A stretch of 64,000 nucleotides of DNA from Sipunculus nudus. Lineage: Eukaryota; Annelida; Sipuncula; Golfingiida; Sipunculidae. The notes under the pieces are model-generated. The model was not told the DNA's origin. It did no database searches and was given only the letters and a program-made list of their open reading frames with translations. The DNA is taken from positions 42,224,019-42,288,018 of the forward strand of contig CM049306.1 of NCBI GenBank assembly GCA_026874595.1, written 5' to 3'. Positions 1 through 8,501 of this stretch are shown in pieces (position 1 is the first letter of the stretch; every line of letters starts with the position of its first letter). Made by a program: the position numbers and the translations under genes.

Positions 1-225
1 CTCTTTCGTAGTTTTTTTTTATTTTAGTTAAATATAACAATTTCCTATTATTGATGGAGGAAACCGCCTTCATGTTTATGCTCTTTTATCTAATTCTTAA
101 TATTAGTATGTACACCTGCAGAATTCCATTTCGGTTTTGGACTACGTGACAGGGCAATAACAATCGCCTCCCTGCGGTTCCTGGGTGTGTAGTCATCCCC
201 ATTGCCGGGTCATAACATCGAGGTA
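1..225. other. No gene recognised
   Basis: AT-rich sequence in which I see no conserved ORF, RNA gene or repeat end. Confidence 0.5.
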
Positions 226-250
226 CCCCCCCCCCCAAAAAAAAAAAAAA
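226..250. repeat. poly(C)11-poly(A)14 tract
   Basis: A run of 11 C followed directly by 14 A. It abuts the 3' side of the minus-strand SINE that follows, so the A/T part may belong to that SINE's tail region. It is one of several long G/C homopolymers in the window. Confidence 0.9.
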
Positions 251-254
251 TAAT

Positions 255-462
255 AAATAAACGCACTATTTTTAGTGAAACCCGGCTGTTGGGCACAGCT
301 ATTCCGTTTAGCCTCCAGAGCGCTCACCCTGGGCGGGGCCAAGTGAACATCCCACCGCCTCGGTTGAGATATAAACTTGCGACCTCCCAACCTAAAGTCC
401 TGTGCTCTACCCCTGAGCCACAGAAGTCGAGTAATGTCGTGCAGGCGTTGCACCTTGGCCTG
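255..462 (-). mobile_element. tRNA-derived SINE, family 2 (minus strand)
   Basis: Read on the minus strand from about 462, the sequence begins with a tRNA-like head. An A-box-like TGGCTCAGGGGTAGAGCA is followed about 40 nt later by a degenerate B-box region, then a GC-rich body. A small hairpin, GCTGTGCCCAACAGC (complement at 285-299), precedes an A/T-rich end. The same hairpin occurs in the 9245-9342 element. This is the layout of a Pol III-transcribed SINE moved by LINE machinery. ORFs over it on both strands are incidental. The family name is unknown to me and exact ends are uncertain. Confidence 0.55.
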
Positions 463-465
463 TGA

Positions 466-925
466 AGATTTGATTAAACTATGGTTTGGATTTATTTAAG
501 GGCGGATACAGTAGAATATGGAGAAAATAATTGCTCTATTTAGAGCCACACTTTAATAATGTATGTACCAGGCACTCTGAAACAAACAAAGGTGGATGAA
601 AGAATTGCGAGTGAGGGCTTGGAAGATGTAAGGCAGAGAGGGCCATTTTATAAAACCAAACAACGATTCCCTACTACATGAGATTTCGAGTTTGATACCT
701 TTGCAGTAAGACACCCAACTTTATGGTCTCAGCAAGCTGACTGGATCCATAACTGGATGGAAAATCATAACAAAAATCCACTTCTATATTACACCATTAG
801 GGTATAGAAACATACAGGAACATCAAATGATGCCCCCCGGTCATCATTTATCACTGCATTTATTCCTATCCATTGTCTATAAATGGAAACTCCCACCATT
901 TCAATACAACAAGAACATGCTATGC
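466..925. other. No gene recognised
   Basis: Intergenic sequence without a recognisable ORF or repeat up to the target duplication of the solo LTR. Confidence 0.45.
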
Positions 926-1747
926 TTACTGTTACGGAACCTAATATCAACAGATCTCGTATGCGTGACGAACACAAATCCTGTCAAGGACATAAAAAAT
1001 ATCAGATTCTGTAACACTAAACAACGTGAAATGTCTAGGGGAATGAATAAAGAAGACAGTGTTTTTTTGGTTTTTTTTTTTGTTAACAAATAACTATGAT
1101 TTATCCTAAAACAACCCCAACATTACAATACACCAAATCAATACAATGACACAGTATAACAGAAAATCAATACAATCACACAGTAAAATTACCTGGATAC
1201 CACCACTGTCACAACGATAAGTCCTTTAAAATGTATATGCCGGCGAACAGTTCACACGAATTCTCTCGGAGAATAATAGTCCAATGTAAAGCTCTTGTAA
1301 CAATCCAGAAAGTAAACTTGAGGCAGGCAGCATTAAATTGTATAGAGTTAGTAATAGTAGAATCCCTGAAATTTCTGGATAATCAGATAGGTCCCACTGA
1401 CATACACACGTCTGTGTCCGCTGGAATATTCTCTCACCTCTCTCTCGGCTCTTAAACACCGACTCTTTATATAACTTTTCACCTCAAGCCGAGAATTTTC
1501 CATTTCTCGAACCATCTAAAGAACTTAACACGGTATACACGTTCAAAGAACATACTAGAAAAACGAGCGCCGTGTCTCAACACATTAGGGTTCACACGTG
1601 AGCTCGGCCAGGCGAGAAAGCCCCAAGCTAGCAACCAGAGATCAACCAGTACAGATTAAAATGAGAGTGCAACACGCGTCCAGACGCGGGCGCTACATCA
1701 CGAGTTTCGCCCATGTCACACAATAAAAAGGGCAACTGTAATATTAC
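926..1747 (-). mobile_element. Solo LTR of Gmr1-like retrotransposon with TTAC target duplications
   Basis: An 814-bp LTR at 930-1743 lies between direct repeats TTAC at 926-929 and 1744-1747, the size of duplication expected for Ty3/gypsy integration. It aligns along its length with the 7154-7929 LTR, sharing the GTTACGGAACCTAATAT start and the segment around CTAGGGGAA. In element orientation (minus) it begins TATTACAG, with the canonical start decayed, and ends GTTCCGTAACA. A TATA box complement TTTATATA lies at 1466-1473. The canonical polyadenylation hexamer is altered. No internal region is attached, so this is a solo LTR left by LTR-LTR recombination. ORFs at 1226-1459 are spurious. Confidence 0.9.
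1466..1473 (-). promoter_or_regulatory. TATA box of solo LTR
   Basis: TATATAAA on the minus strand, at the same LTR position as the TATA boxes of the other two long LTR copies. Confidence 0.6.
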
Positions 1748-2432
1748 ATTAAAATGGCCCGTGTTATGCAATTTATAATGTCACGTGTTGCTTTTGAGGC
1801 ACCTCGATAAGATAACGTAGTATTGATTTCTATCTGAAATGTATCTTTAGAACTGAACACATTCCTATAATTATGGTAACAGATAAAGAGTACTTCAGTA
1901 ATTTGCAATACACCATTGCAATATATGTTACTAAAATACCATTTCTGCTTCGGCAAGAGTTTAAGTAAACTGTTAGGCAGGATCATTGTTTGGTGCAATG
2001 TTTCTTGTAGAAGATAGTCGATGCAATTTTTTTTCAGTCAAGTGAAAAAAAAAACTAACGGGTCTAACTTAGCTTAATGCTTTGGGAAAACGGGCTCTGT
2101 TCTTTGCCATTATTAAGCCAATATGGTTTCTCAGACTGCATTATTTGTAATTGAAGCATCCAATCTTCTTGTAATTGTCAGTTTAGAGACATAACAGTTC
2201 ATAATCGTCTGAAAACAGAAGAAAGATGTCCTTTGATTGCATACCAATTTACAGTTTCTGCAGGTTGCTTTCAGTGTTTATCAAATTGTTGGTAACACTT
2301 ATAAATACTCTAGGAATATTTATTTTAAAATATCAACCATCAAAGAAATCTTGAACCAGTTGAGCCTTAAATGGCCAAGTTTATTTGATAATAAGCAGCC
2401 AACATTCATACCACCACTCTGTCAATTGGCAA
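1748..2432. other. No gene recognised
   Basis: AT-rich sequence between the solo LTR and the inverted LTR fragment. The short ORFs look random. Confidence 0.45.
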
Positions 2433-2697
2433 AAACATGAGCGCTCTAGCCTGGCCGCTTGTTACATTCTGTGTTTAATCCGTGCCATTTGAACTCTTGT
2501 TGTCCTGCTGGCTTGGTCGTGAGTCACGTGTACACAATGGTGTGTAGAGATACACGGCGCTGTTTTTCTAGAGAATTCCTGAAGCGCGTGTTTACTGTGA
2601 TTGTGCAAGATCTTATAGACTGTTCGAGAAGTGGAAAGTTCCCGGCTTGGGTGTGAAGGTATATTAAGGGGCTGCTTTTAAGAACCAGAGGGCAGAC
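2433..2697 (+). mobile_element. Truncated Gmr1-like LTR fragment in inverted orientation
   Basis: About 265 bp that match the reverse complement of the 7154-7929 LTR. The match runs from the GAGCGCTCTAGCCTGG block through GTCGTGAGTCACGTGT to just past the TATA region. The first roughly 45 bp and the downstream part of the LTR are missing. It is plus-oriented, opposite to the adjacent element. It is fused at its right end to a second copy of the element's PBS-side sequence through a short GAG microhomology. This points to rearrangement rather than simple insertion. Confidence 0.8.
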
Positions 2698-2713
2698 AGA
2701 GCCCCCAATTTTA

Positions 2714-2897
2714 CGTTACGGAACCTAATATAAACAGATCACGTATGCATGATGAACACAAAATTTGTAACGGAGCTAAAAAAAATCAGATCCTGTAACA
2801 CTGGGTAGCCTGGAATGTCTAGGGGAACGAACAAAGAAGTCAGTGCTTCCCTGCAAATAAAAAGAGCACAATAACAATAAAAAGAGCACCTGTAACA
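2714..2897 (-). repeat. Left (3') LTR, internally deleted to 184 bp
   Basis: It begins CGTTACGGAACC and ends CCTGTAACA, matching both ends of the 776-bp right LTR. Everything between CTTCCCTGC and AATAAAAAGAGCAC is missing, and that last block is duplicated at the join. Promoter sequences are therefore lost. Confidence 0.85.
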
Positions 2898-2908
2898 CTC
2901 CCCCTCCT
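2898..2908 (-). promoter_or_regulatory. Polypurine tract
   Basis: On the minus strand AGGAGGGGGAG lies immediately before the TGTTACAGG start of the 3' LTR, the position required for plus-strand DNA priming. Confidence 0.8.
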
Positions 2909-3035
2909 GTAAGAAAAAAAAAGAAAGTTTTCACGGAAAACTTTCTTTTTGCGATCACAATCACTAAATCCTTACAACATCTCAAAAATCATCTTATTTA
3001 CAACATTACATAAACATTCAGTTTACAACATTTCA

Positions 3036-3608
3036 TGAACATCTCGATTAGCAATCAGCAAGTACATTGTCTTTCCCTTTAATGTGCATGATATCAAGAT
3101 TGTATTAATCTTGTAAGAACAAACTCCATCTCAACAATCTTCGATTTTTACACTTCAACTTGTTCATGAACGTGAGGGGATTGTGATCATTGAAGACAAT
3201 GATAGGCCTGACTGATGAAGTAACATAAACTTCAAAATGTTGTAGATACCTTTGTTTTTCTGGATTCAGTCTATATGGATGTTGCTTGACTGCGCTTGCC
3301 TCGCAAACATCGACGTCATGGCACAACATGTTAGTACGCGTTGGAATGTCACTAAACAAATGTTCATAATTCCGCAGCAGGTTCTTGAGTTCTTGTTGTT
3401 CTTGTGCAGTTAGGTGTGACAGTTTGGCATCCAAGTTTTTGAGCACGTCTGAGTTTTTTAATGGTTCTGTACCACACTGAATGTCTACATCACACTTACA
3501 ATCAGTATCTATTTTAACTGGGTCAGGGTCAGTTTTTACACAATTAACAGCAGTAACATTTTGTACAACATCTGATGAGCTATTTCTGTCATAATATGGT
3601 TTCAACAT
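3036..3608 (-). pseudogene. Pol C-terminal relic: RT N-terminal linker fused to RNase H tail
   Basis: Minus-strand reading. The 167-residue ORF starts at the end of the integrase (MLKPYYDR). It then runs through an acidic linker into the segment that precedes RT in this clade (residues 81-117, with DIPTRTN and KQHPYRLNP). At about residue 121 (near 3243-3250) it jumps straight to the end of the RNase H domain: FEVYV, then DHNPLTF with one catalytic Asp retained. An in-frame stop follows LFLQD, and decayed RNase H tail with HIKGKDNVLAD continues to about 3036. The whole RT palm, including its YxDD motif, and most of RNase H are deleted. Confidence 0.85.
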
Positions 3609-4338
3609 GTTAACATGGCATAGTTTTTCTTCTTACGTCTATCTGGTGTCAACAGTATGTAATTTAAATCGCTGATTTTCTTGTCAACAATATAAGGACC
3701 AAAATACCTAGCTGAGGTCTGCCAGGGATGGGAAGTAAGGCAAGGACTTTTTCACCAGGCTCAAACGTCCTACTTACAGTGTGCTTGTCATACTTTGTTT
3801 TCATTTTACTTTGTGCAGATTTTAGATTTGACTTTGCAATCTCACAAGCATTGTGTAGTTTAGCGCGAAAGTCTGAGACATAACGCAGTAAACTAAGAGA
3901 ATCAGGATTTACACACAAGCGTTTTTCTTTAAGCAGTTTCAATGGAAGTTGCGTTCGAGGTCCATGTCCAAAAATTAGTTTAGAGGGACAGAAACCCAAG
4001 GACGCCTGAAAGGATTCGCTGACAGCAAACAGCAATAGGTGGATTCCTATATCCAAGTCTTTCTGTGTGTCATAGCAATAAGTTCTGATCATGTTTTTTA
4101 ATGTCTGGTGAAAACGCTCGAGGGCGCCCTGACTTTCTGGATGGTATGGCGAAGAGCTGTACTGTTTTATACCTAGTTCAGGCATAACTTGTTGGAATAA
4201 GCCAGACATAAAATTAGACCCTTGGCCAGACTGGACAGATTTAAGCAATCCAAAAGCCGCAAAAAACTTTGACAACACTCTTGGCACCAACCTTGCGCAA
4301 TGGCATTGCCTCAGGGAACCCGGCAGATGTGCACACAA
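3609..4338 (-). pseudogene. Integrase C-terminal half (DDE core end and GPY/F module), frameshifted
   Basis: Minus-strand ORF of 224 residues. Residues 20-85 are the second half of the DDE integrase core, including GSNFMS and HPESQGALERFHQTLK. The expected second catalytic Asp is Gly38 (QSGQGSNF). The catalytic Glu is Glu74, exactly 35 residues further on. An alpha-helical segment and the basic FEPGEKVLALLP strand that opens the GPY/F module follow. A frameshift near 3715 moves the FGPYIV core of the module into another frame, and another shift near 3625 leads into the RT-linker ORF. Entry from the upstream ORF also needs a frameshift. The substitution and shifts would abolish integration. 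Confidence 0.85.
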
Positions 4339-5197
4339 CCGTCAGCAAGTATTCATGTCCAGATTTTGTTTTGGGCAGTGTCCCAACACAATCAACAATA
4401 ATCCTACTGAATGGTTCCTCGAAAGCAGGAATAGGCCTAAGTGGGGCCTTAGGAGGATTCTGATTGGGCTTGCCTACCATCTGGCATGTATGGCATGATT
4501 TACAATATTGTACAACATTTTTCCTGAGGTTCGGCCAATAGAAGTGGGTACTAACTTTCTGATAAGTTTTATTTATACCTAAATGGCCAGACAAAGGAGC
4601 CTCATGTGCCATGCTTAGAACTTCACTGCGAAAGCTTTTGGGCATTACTATTTGATGTTTGATGGCCCACTCATCATCAGCGCATCCATCAGGTGGTCGC
4701 CATTTACGCATAAGCACTCCATTTTTGACATAGAAACAAACTGGTTTCTGTATCAGCTCATCTTTATAAACTGCCCTGGGAAAGAAACATGAAATATCAG
4801 GGTCCTTATGCTGTTCCGCGATAAGTTCTGACCTTGAGAATGCTGTATCCTTTACGAGTGAGTCATTAGACGAGTCACTAGTGACTCCCAGAGTGTTATT
4901 ATCTGGACCATTATCCTCATGTGTTTTTTTCTTTGTCATAGATCTAGTTACAGCACACGAATGATACAAACCAGGAATTTCCTGACTCTCCGGATCAGTG
5001 TCCTGATCTAGTGATGGCTTTTCTGTTACTATTGGTACAGGCTGTACTTTATCACCTGCAACATCATTGCCTAGTAGCAACTGAATTCCTTTAAAGGGTA
5101 AAGTAGTTCTTATGCCCACAGTAATATTCCCATAAATCAAGTCTGACTTTAAATGGATACTGTGAAGCGGAACTGAAGTGTGCCTGTCTGAAAACAC
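4241..5197 (-). pseudogene. Protease C-terminus plus integrase N-terminal half
   Basis: Minus-strand reading frame of 318 residues. Residues 15-50 hold the second half of the aspartic protease (KGIQLLLGND). A Ser/Asp-rich linker follows. The integrase zinc-binding HHCC domain has His198, His205, Cys235 and Cys238 (CKSCHTCQ), and the core starts with the first catalytic Asp269 in IIVDCVG. The frame ends at a stop right after a run of six or so A/T bases at about 4259-4266, where an indel shifts the integrase into the neighbouring frame. The nominal start is a GTG inside the protease, an artefact of an upstream frameshift. Confidence 0.88.
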
Positions 5198-5204
5198 ACC
5201 ATTA

Positions 5205-5804
5205 ACAAGTGCATATGCACCAGTAAAGGACCTATTAGAAAGTGTTTGCTAACATGAGAGTCTGGCCTGAACCAGTGTCCCTCAAAATTCTAATAGGGGT
5301 AGATTCTGAAAAATCACTCGAAAGTGATACAAAACCATCATGTATGATTGGCTCAAATAACTCCATTTCAGAGTCAACCTCATCAAACAAAGAACTGACA
5401 TTGAAGGTGTCAGTCATGAACTCTGTTTCAGAGTCATTTAAGGAATCTACATCCTTTTTATTATCAAACTCCTCATGGGAGTCAACAGAGGAATTTTCCT
5501 CAGCAGAAACAAACTTTTGTTTGTCATAAGAGGACCTGGCCTCATTTGAAATACACTCGCAAGAGTCATAAAAGGACTTAGCCTTATTTAGAGAATACTC
5601 CTCGCAGGAGTCTTGAAAGGGCCTACCCTTATTTAATTTCTCGCAGGAATCAACTAAGGTTTTTACCCCGCAAGCTACGGATTCTTCTTTGGATTCAGAC
5701 GGCTCTTGGGCCTCCGTAGCATCAAACTCTTTACTAGAGTCAACAAAGGAATTGTACCTCTTATTTACATGAAAAGAGCATGGCTCTTGTATTATGCAAT
5801 GCAT
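5205..5804 (-). pseudogene. Acidic gag-pol linker and aspartic protease active site
   Basis: Minus-strand ORF of 189 residues. It is mostly a Ser/Glu/Asp-rich linker with repeated short units around DSCE and VDS, ending in the retropepsin active-site motif ILRDTGSGQTLML with DTG at residues 176-178. The frame stops four codons later. Protease sequence continues in the next frame into the 4241-5197 ORF, so a single-base shift near 5230 breaks the protease. The repetitive acidic linker is unusual in length. It could be a lineage-specific expansion or part of the Gag C-terminus. Confidence 0.8.
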
Positions 5805-5844
5805 AGATTTTGAAACGAAACCAGAAGGTTTGCTATTTAGTCTA

Positions 5845-7003
5845 TTCGCAAGTTTCCAGCAGTCAGATATTAGATGACCTTCCTTCTTGCAGTAATTACA
5901 GATTTTCTAAAAAATGACTGGTCTTTGTTGGACTTAGACACAGTGGACGTGGACTAAGTTGTATCTATGGGCTTTGCTGAACTATCAGGACTACTTGTAC
6001 TGGGTGACTGCGCTGTAAACTTCTTTTGACAATACTGTTTTACATTCTTATTTGTGAATGACTGGTTTGATTTGCTAGTAAAGGACATTTTGTGTGTCAA
6101 TGAATAATCATCAGCTACTTGAGCAGCAATGTCAAGTGTTTCAGGACTTTTCTCATCGAGAAAAGTTTTAACATCTGCGTTAATGCAGCGCTGAAATACT
6201 TCAAGCAAAATCAACTGGCGCAAATTGTCATAATCTTTCATTACATTTTTAGAACTACACCAGCGACCAAACAACTGCTCTTTTGTCCTAGCAAATTCGA
6301 CGTAGGTCTGTTCTTTGCGCTTTTCCCAATTTCTAAATTTCTGGCGGTAAGCCTCTGGAACTAACTCAAAACTTTTAGGATTAACCGTTTTTACCAGGTC
6401 ATAGCCAGCAGCAGCTTCTACTGAAAGCTCTGTATAAATTTCTCTGGCCTTGCCAGTCAATACACTTTGTAACAGCATAGTTCAATTTTCCTTATGTCAT
6501 TTTAAAGTGTAAGAAATATTATCAACCTCTTTTTCTTGAAAAGGTGGGACATTTCTAATGTGTTTAGTAACATCAAAACTGTGAGTAGGGGCAGCACTTA
6601 GACTACGTTCTACTTAAAGTCTTTCTAACTCCAGTCCTTTTAACTCAATTTCTTTTTCTTTTTCTAGTCTTTCTCTTTCTTCTCTCTGTTTTTCTTTTTC
6701 TAATTCTAACTGTTTTAATGCTAGCTCATGTTGCATTTCCAACTTTTTTAATTCTAATTGAATAGCAAGGCTGTCATTTTTTTATGTTTCCACTTCAGTC
6801 TCTTCAATTAAACCTTTGCTAATAAGGTCTTGCATGATTTTAGCAATGATATCTGGCTTTCTCAAAGCTTTTTTTCACACTTAGACGTAAGTGTTGTCCC
6901 AAACGCAACAACTGTTCTTTTGACAACTGTATAAGTTGATCAGGGTCGGGATCGTCAACAAATGTCTCAGGTTTGAAATCTGCCTTATTAAGATGTCAAA
7001 ACA
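5845..7003 (-). pseudogene. gag relic: coiled coil, SCAN-like capsid segment and CCHC zinc knuckle
   Basis: Minus-strand, in three broken pieces. From about 7003 to 6600 the translation gives an N-terminal region (DPDPDQLIQLSKEQLLRLG), then a Lys/Glu-rich coiled coil with ELKKLEMQHELALKQLELEK, interrupted by stops. The intact 174-residue ORF at 6478-5954 carries the capsid segment. Its residues 38-126, with PEAYRQKFRNW, QLILLEVFQRC and ETLDIAAQVADDY, resemble the vertebrate SCAN domain, known to derive from a Gmr1-like gag. A CCHC knuckle, CNYCKKEGHLISDC, follows in another frame at 5900-5859. Gag would package element RNA. Frameshifts and stops make this copy defective. Confidence 0.85.
5859..5900 (-). 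other. CCHC zinc knuckle of Gag
   Basis: The minus-strand translation gives C-x2-C-x4-H-x4-C, the RNA-binding knuckle of nucleocapsid. It lies just after the main gag ORF but in a different frame. Confidence 0.8.
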
Positions 7004-7128
7004 ATAAAAAAAAACACTGAGATAAATTTCGTAAACAATATACTGTAAACAATATGTAATCTTGTAAACAATGTATGATAAAACAATGTGTCCAGGTCAA
7101 GGCCTAATAAATTTGAAAACTTTTAAGC

Positions 7129-7146
7129 ATCCCGGACGAGCCCCCA
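7129..7146 (-). promoter_or_regulatory. Primer binding site, tRNA-Pro type
   Basis: The minus strand reads TGGGGGCTCGTCCGGGAT, identical to the PBS complementary to the 3' end of tRNA-Pro known from gammaretroviruses. It lies seven bases inside the 5' LTR end, matching minus-strand DNA priming. Confidence 0.85.
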
Positions 7147-7310
7147 AATTTTATGTTACGGAACCTAATATAAACAGATTACGTATACGTGATGAACACA
7201 AATTCCGTAACGGAGATAAAAAAAATCAGACCCTGTAACACTAGGCAGCGTGAAATGTCTAGGGGAACGAACAAAGAAGTCAGTGGTTCCCTGCTAAGAA
7301 ATAACTATAA

Positions 7311-7316
7311 TTTATT
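7311..7316 (-). terminator. Polyadenylation signal of LTR
   Basis: AATAAA on the minus strand downstream of the LTR TATA box, in the position of the R-region 3' processing signal. Confidence 0.6.
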
Positions 7317-7659
7317 CTTAAAACAACCCTAACAATACAATACACTAAATCAATACAATTATACAGTAAAACAGCGGTATAGCAACAAGTCAATACAATC
7401 ACATAGAAAGATTATATTACAGTACCTGGATACCAACGCCATCACAACGTAAGTCCTTTAAATGTAAACTCTCGGAGAATGACAGTCCAGTGGAAAGATC
7501 TTACAACAATCAAGAAAGTCACTTGAAGTCCAAATGCATAAATCCAGGAGAAAAATCTATAATTGCCGCATTCGGTCCTGACACACGCTTCTGCGTCCGC
7601 TGGAATCTGCTCTGCTGTTCTCTCTCTCTGCCCTCTCTCGTTCTAAAAAAAACAGCCCC

Positions 7660-7667
7660 TTTATATA
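7660..7667 (-). promoter_or_regulatory. TATA box of 5' LTR
   Basis: TATATAAA on the minus strand followed by GGGGCTG, conserved in position with the other LTR copies. Confidence 0.7.
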
Positions 7668-7925
7668 CCTTCACACCCCAAGCCGGGAATTTTCCACTTC
7701 CCGAACAGTCTACAAGGTCCTGCACAACACAAGTTTCAGGAATTCTCTAGAAAAAAACAGCGCTGCGTGTCTCCACACACCATGTTGCACACGTGACTCA
7801 CGACCAAGCCAGCAGGACAACAAGAGCTCAACCGGTACGGACCAAACATAGAATGTAACAAGCGGCCAGGCAAGAGCGCCACAACATGAGTTACGCCCGT
7901 GCCACACAATAAAAAGAGCACCTGT

Positions 7926-7929
<4 letters not shown>

Positions 7930-7959
<30 letters not shown>
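7930..7959. repeat. (TA)n microsatellite
   Basis: Thirty bases of alternating TA between the outer edge of the Gmr1-like LTR and the first short LTR of the TRIM-like array. Confidence 0.95.
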
Positions 7960-7962
<3 letters not shown>

Positions 7963-8101
7963 GACGGGGTGACATAAAAGCGGAGCGAACTGTCTCGCTA
8001 GTGAAGCTTGCTCTGCTAGCGAAGCGGTTGGTACGCCGGACTTGGGTTCGAATCCGGGATAGGCCCAATGTTTTCCTCTGAAAAAAATTGTCTTCGTAAC
8101 A
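7960..8101 (+). repeat. TRIM-like LTR 1
   Basis: 142 bp, starting TGTGACGGGG and ending TTCGTAACA. It lacks 17 bases present in LTRs 2 and 3 just upstream of the B box. Confidence 0.75.
8017..8055 (+). promoter_or_regulatory. tRNA-like A and B boxes in LTR 1
   Basis: A box TAGCGAAGCGG at 8017-8027 and B box GGTTCGAATCC at 8045-8055. The B box matches the tRNA gene consensus. Spacing is shortened by a 17-base deletion, which probably weakens this copy as a Pol III promoter. Confidence 0.6.
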
Positions 8102-8104
8102 AAA

Positions 8105-8118
8105 CGGGGGCTCGTCCC
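8105..8118 (+). promoter_or_regulatory. PBS of first internal unit
   Basis: CGGGGGCTCGTCCC. Twelve consecutive bases match the tRNA-Pro-type PBS of the neighbouring Gmr1-like element; the first base differs. Confidence 0.65.
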
Positions 8119-8220
8119 ACATGACGGTAAACCTTGTGGCCCAGGGAATTAGCTCACCAAAGTGTGACTCCTTGGATAATTAGTCTTGTTCTGATAGCAG
8201 AACGCTCTTAAGAGGGGGTG

Positions 8221-8382
8221 TGTTACGGGGTGACATAAAAGCGGACCGAACTGTCTCGCTAGTGAAGCTTGCTTTGCTCTTCGCTAGTGAAGCGGCTGGT
8301 ACGCCGGACTTGTGCGCCACCAACATGGGTTCGAATCCGGAATCGGCCCAATGTTTTCCCCTGAAAATTTGTCTTCGTAACA
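8221..8382 (+). repeat. TRIM-like LTR 2
   Basis: 162 bp, TGTTACGGGG to CGTAACA, preceded by the purine tract AAGAGGGGGTG. It carries a 7-base insertion near the A box relative to LTR 3. Confidence 0.75.
8285..8338 (+). promoter_or_regulatory. tRNA-like A and B boxes in LTR 2
   Basis: A box TAGTGAAGCGG at 8285-8295 and B box GGTTCGAATCC at 8328-8338, with a 43-nt start-to-start spacing close to that of tRNA genes. Confidence 0.65.
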
Positions 8383-8385
8383 AAA

Positions 8386-8398
8386 TGGGGGCTCGTCC
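8386..8398 (+). promoter_or_regulatory. PBS of second internal unit
   Basis: TGGGGGCTCGTCC, thirteen consecutive bases identical to the Gmr1-like PBS, three bases after the LTR 2 end. Confidence 0.7.
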
Positions 8399-8501
8399 AA
8401 CGTGACGATAAACTTTGTGGCCCAGGGAATAAGCTCACCAAAGAATGACTACTGGGATAATTAGTCTAGTTCTGATAGCAGGACGCACACAAAAGGGGGT
8501 G

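Larger units (their letters stand above)
2714..7929 (-). mobile_element. Degraded Gmr1-like Ty3/gypsy LTR retrotransposon
   Basis: Read on the minus strand this is 5' LTR (7929-7154), tRNA-Pro-type PBS (7146-7129), gag, protease, integrase, RT linker fused to RNase H tail, polypurine tract (2908-2898), and a shortened 3' LTR (2897-2714). Integrase lies before the RT position, the Ty1/copia-like order that defines the Gmr1 group within Ty3/gypsy. The integrase, zinc finger and RNase H sequences are clearly Ty3-like. Several frameshifts, an in-frame stop, loss of the RT core and loss of one integrase catalytic Asp make it non-autonomous. Flanks do not form a target duplication: the right flank is (TA)n and the left flank is a rearranged LTR/PBS junction. 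Confidence 0.9.
7154..7929 (-). repeat. Right (5') LTR, 776 bp
   Basis: Bounded by TGTTACGG and CCTGTAACA on the plus strand, giving TG...CA ends. On the minus strand it has a TATA box (7667-7660) and an AATAAA polyadenylation signal (7316-7311). It aligns with the solo LTR at 930-1743 and the LTR at 41813-42625. It abuts a (TA)n tract on the outside. ORFs at 7490-7907 are spurious. Confidence 0.92.

Noticed and set aside
8017-8080. Functional tRNA gene
   Set aside because: A and B boxes are good but acceptor and T stems do not pair well, and the sequence is repeated within short LTRs; better read as a tRNA-like module.
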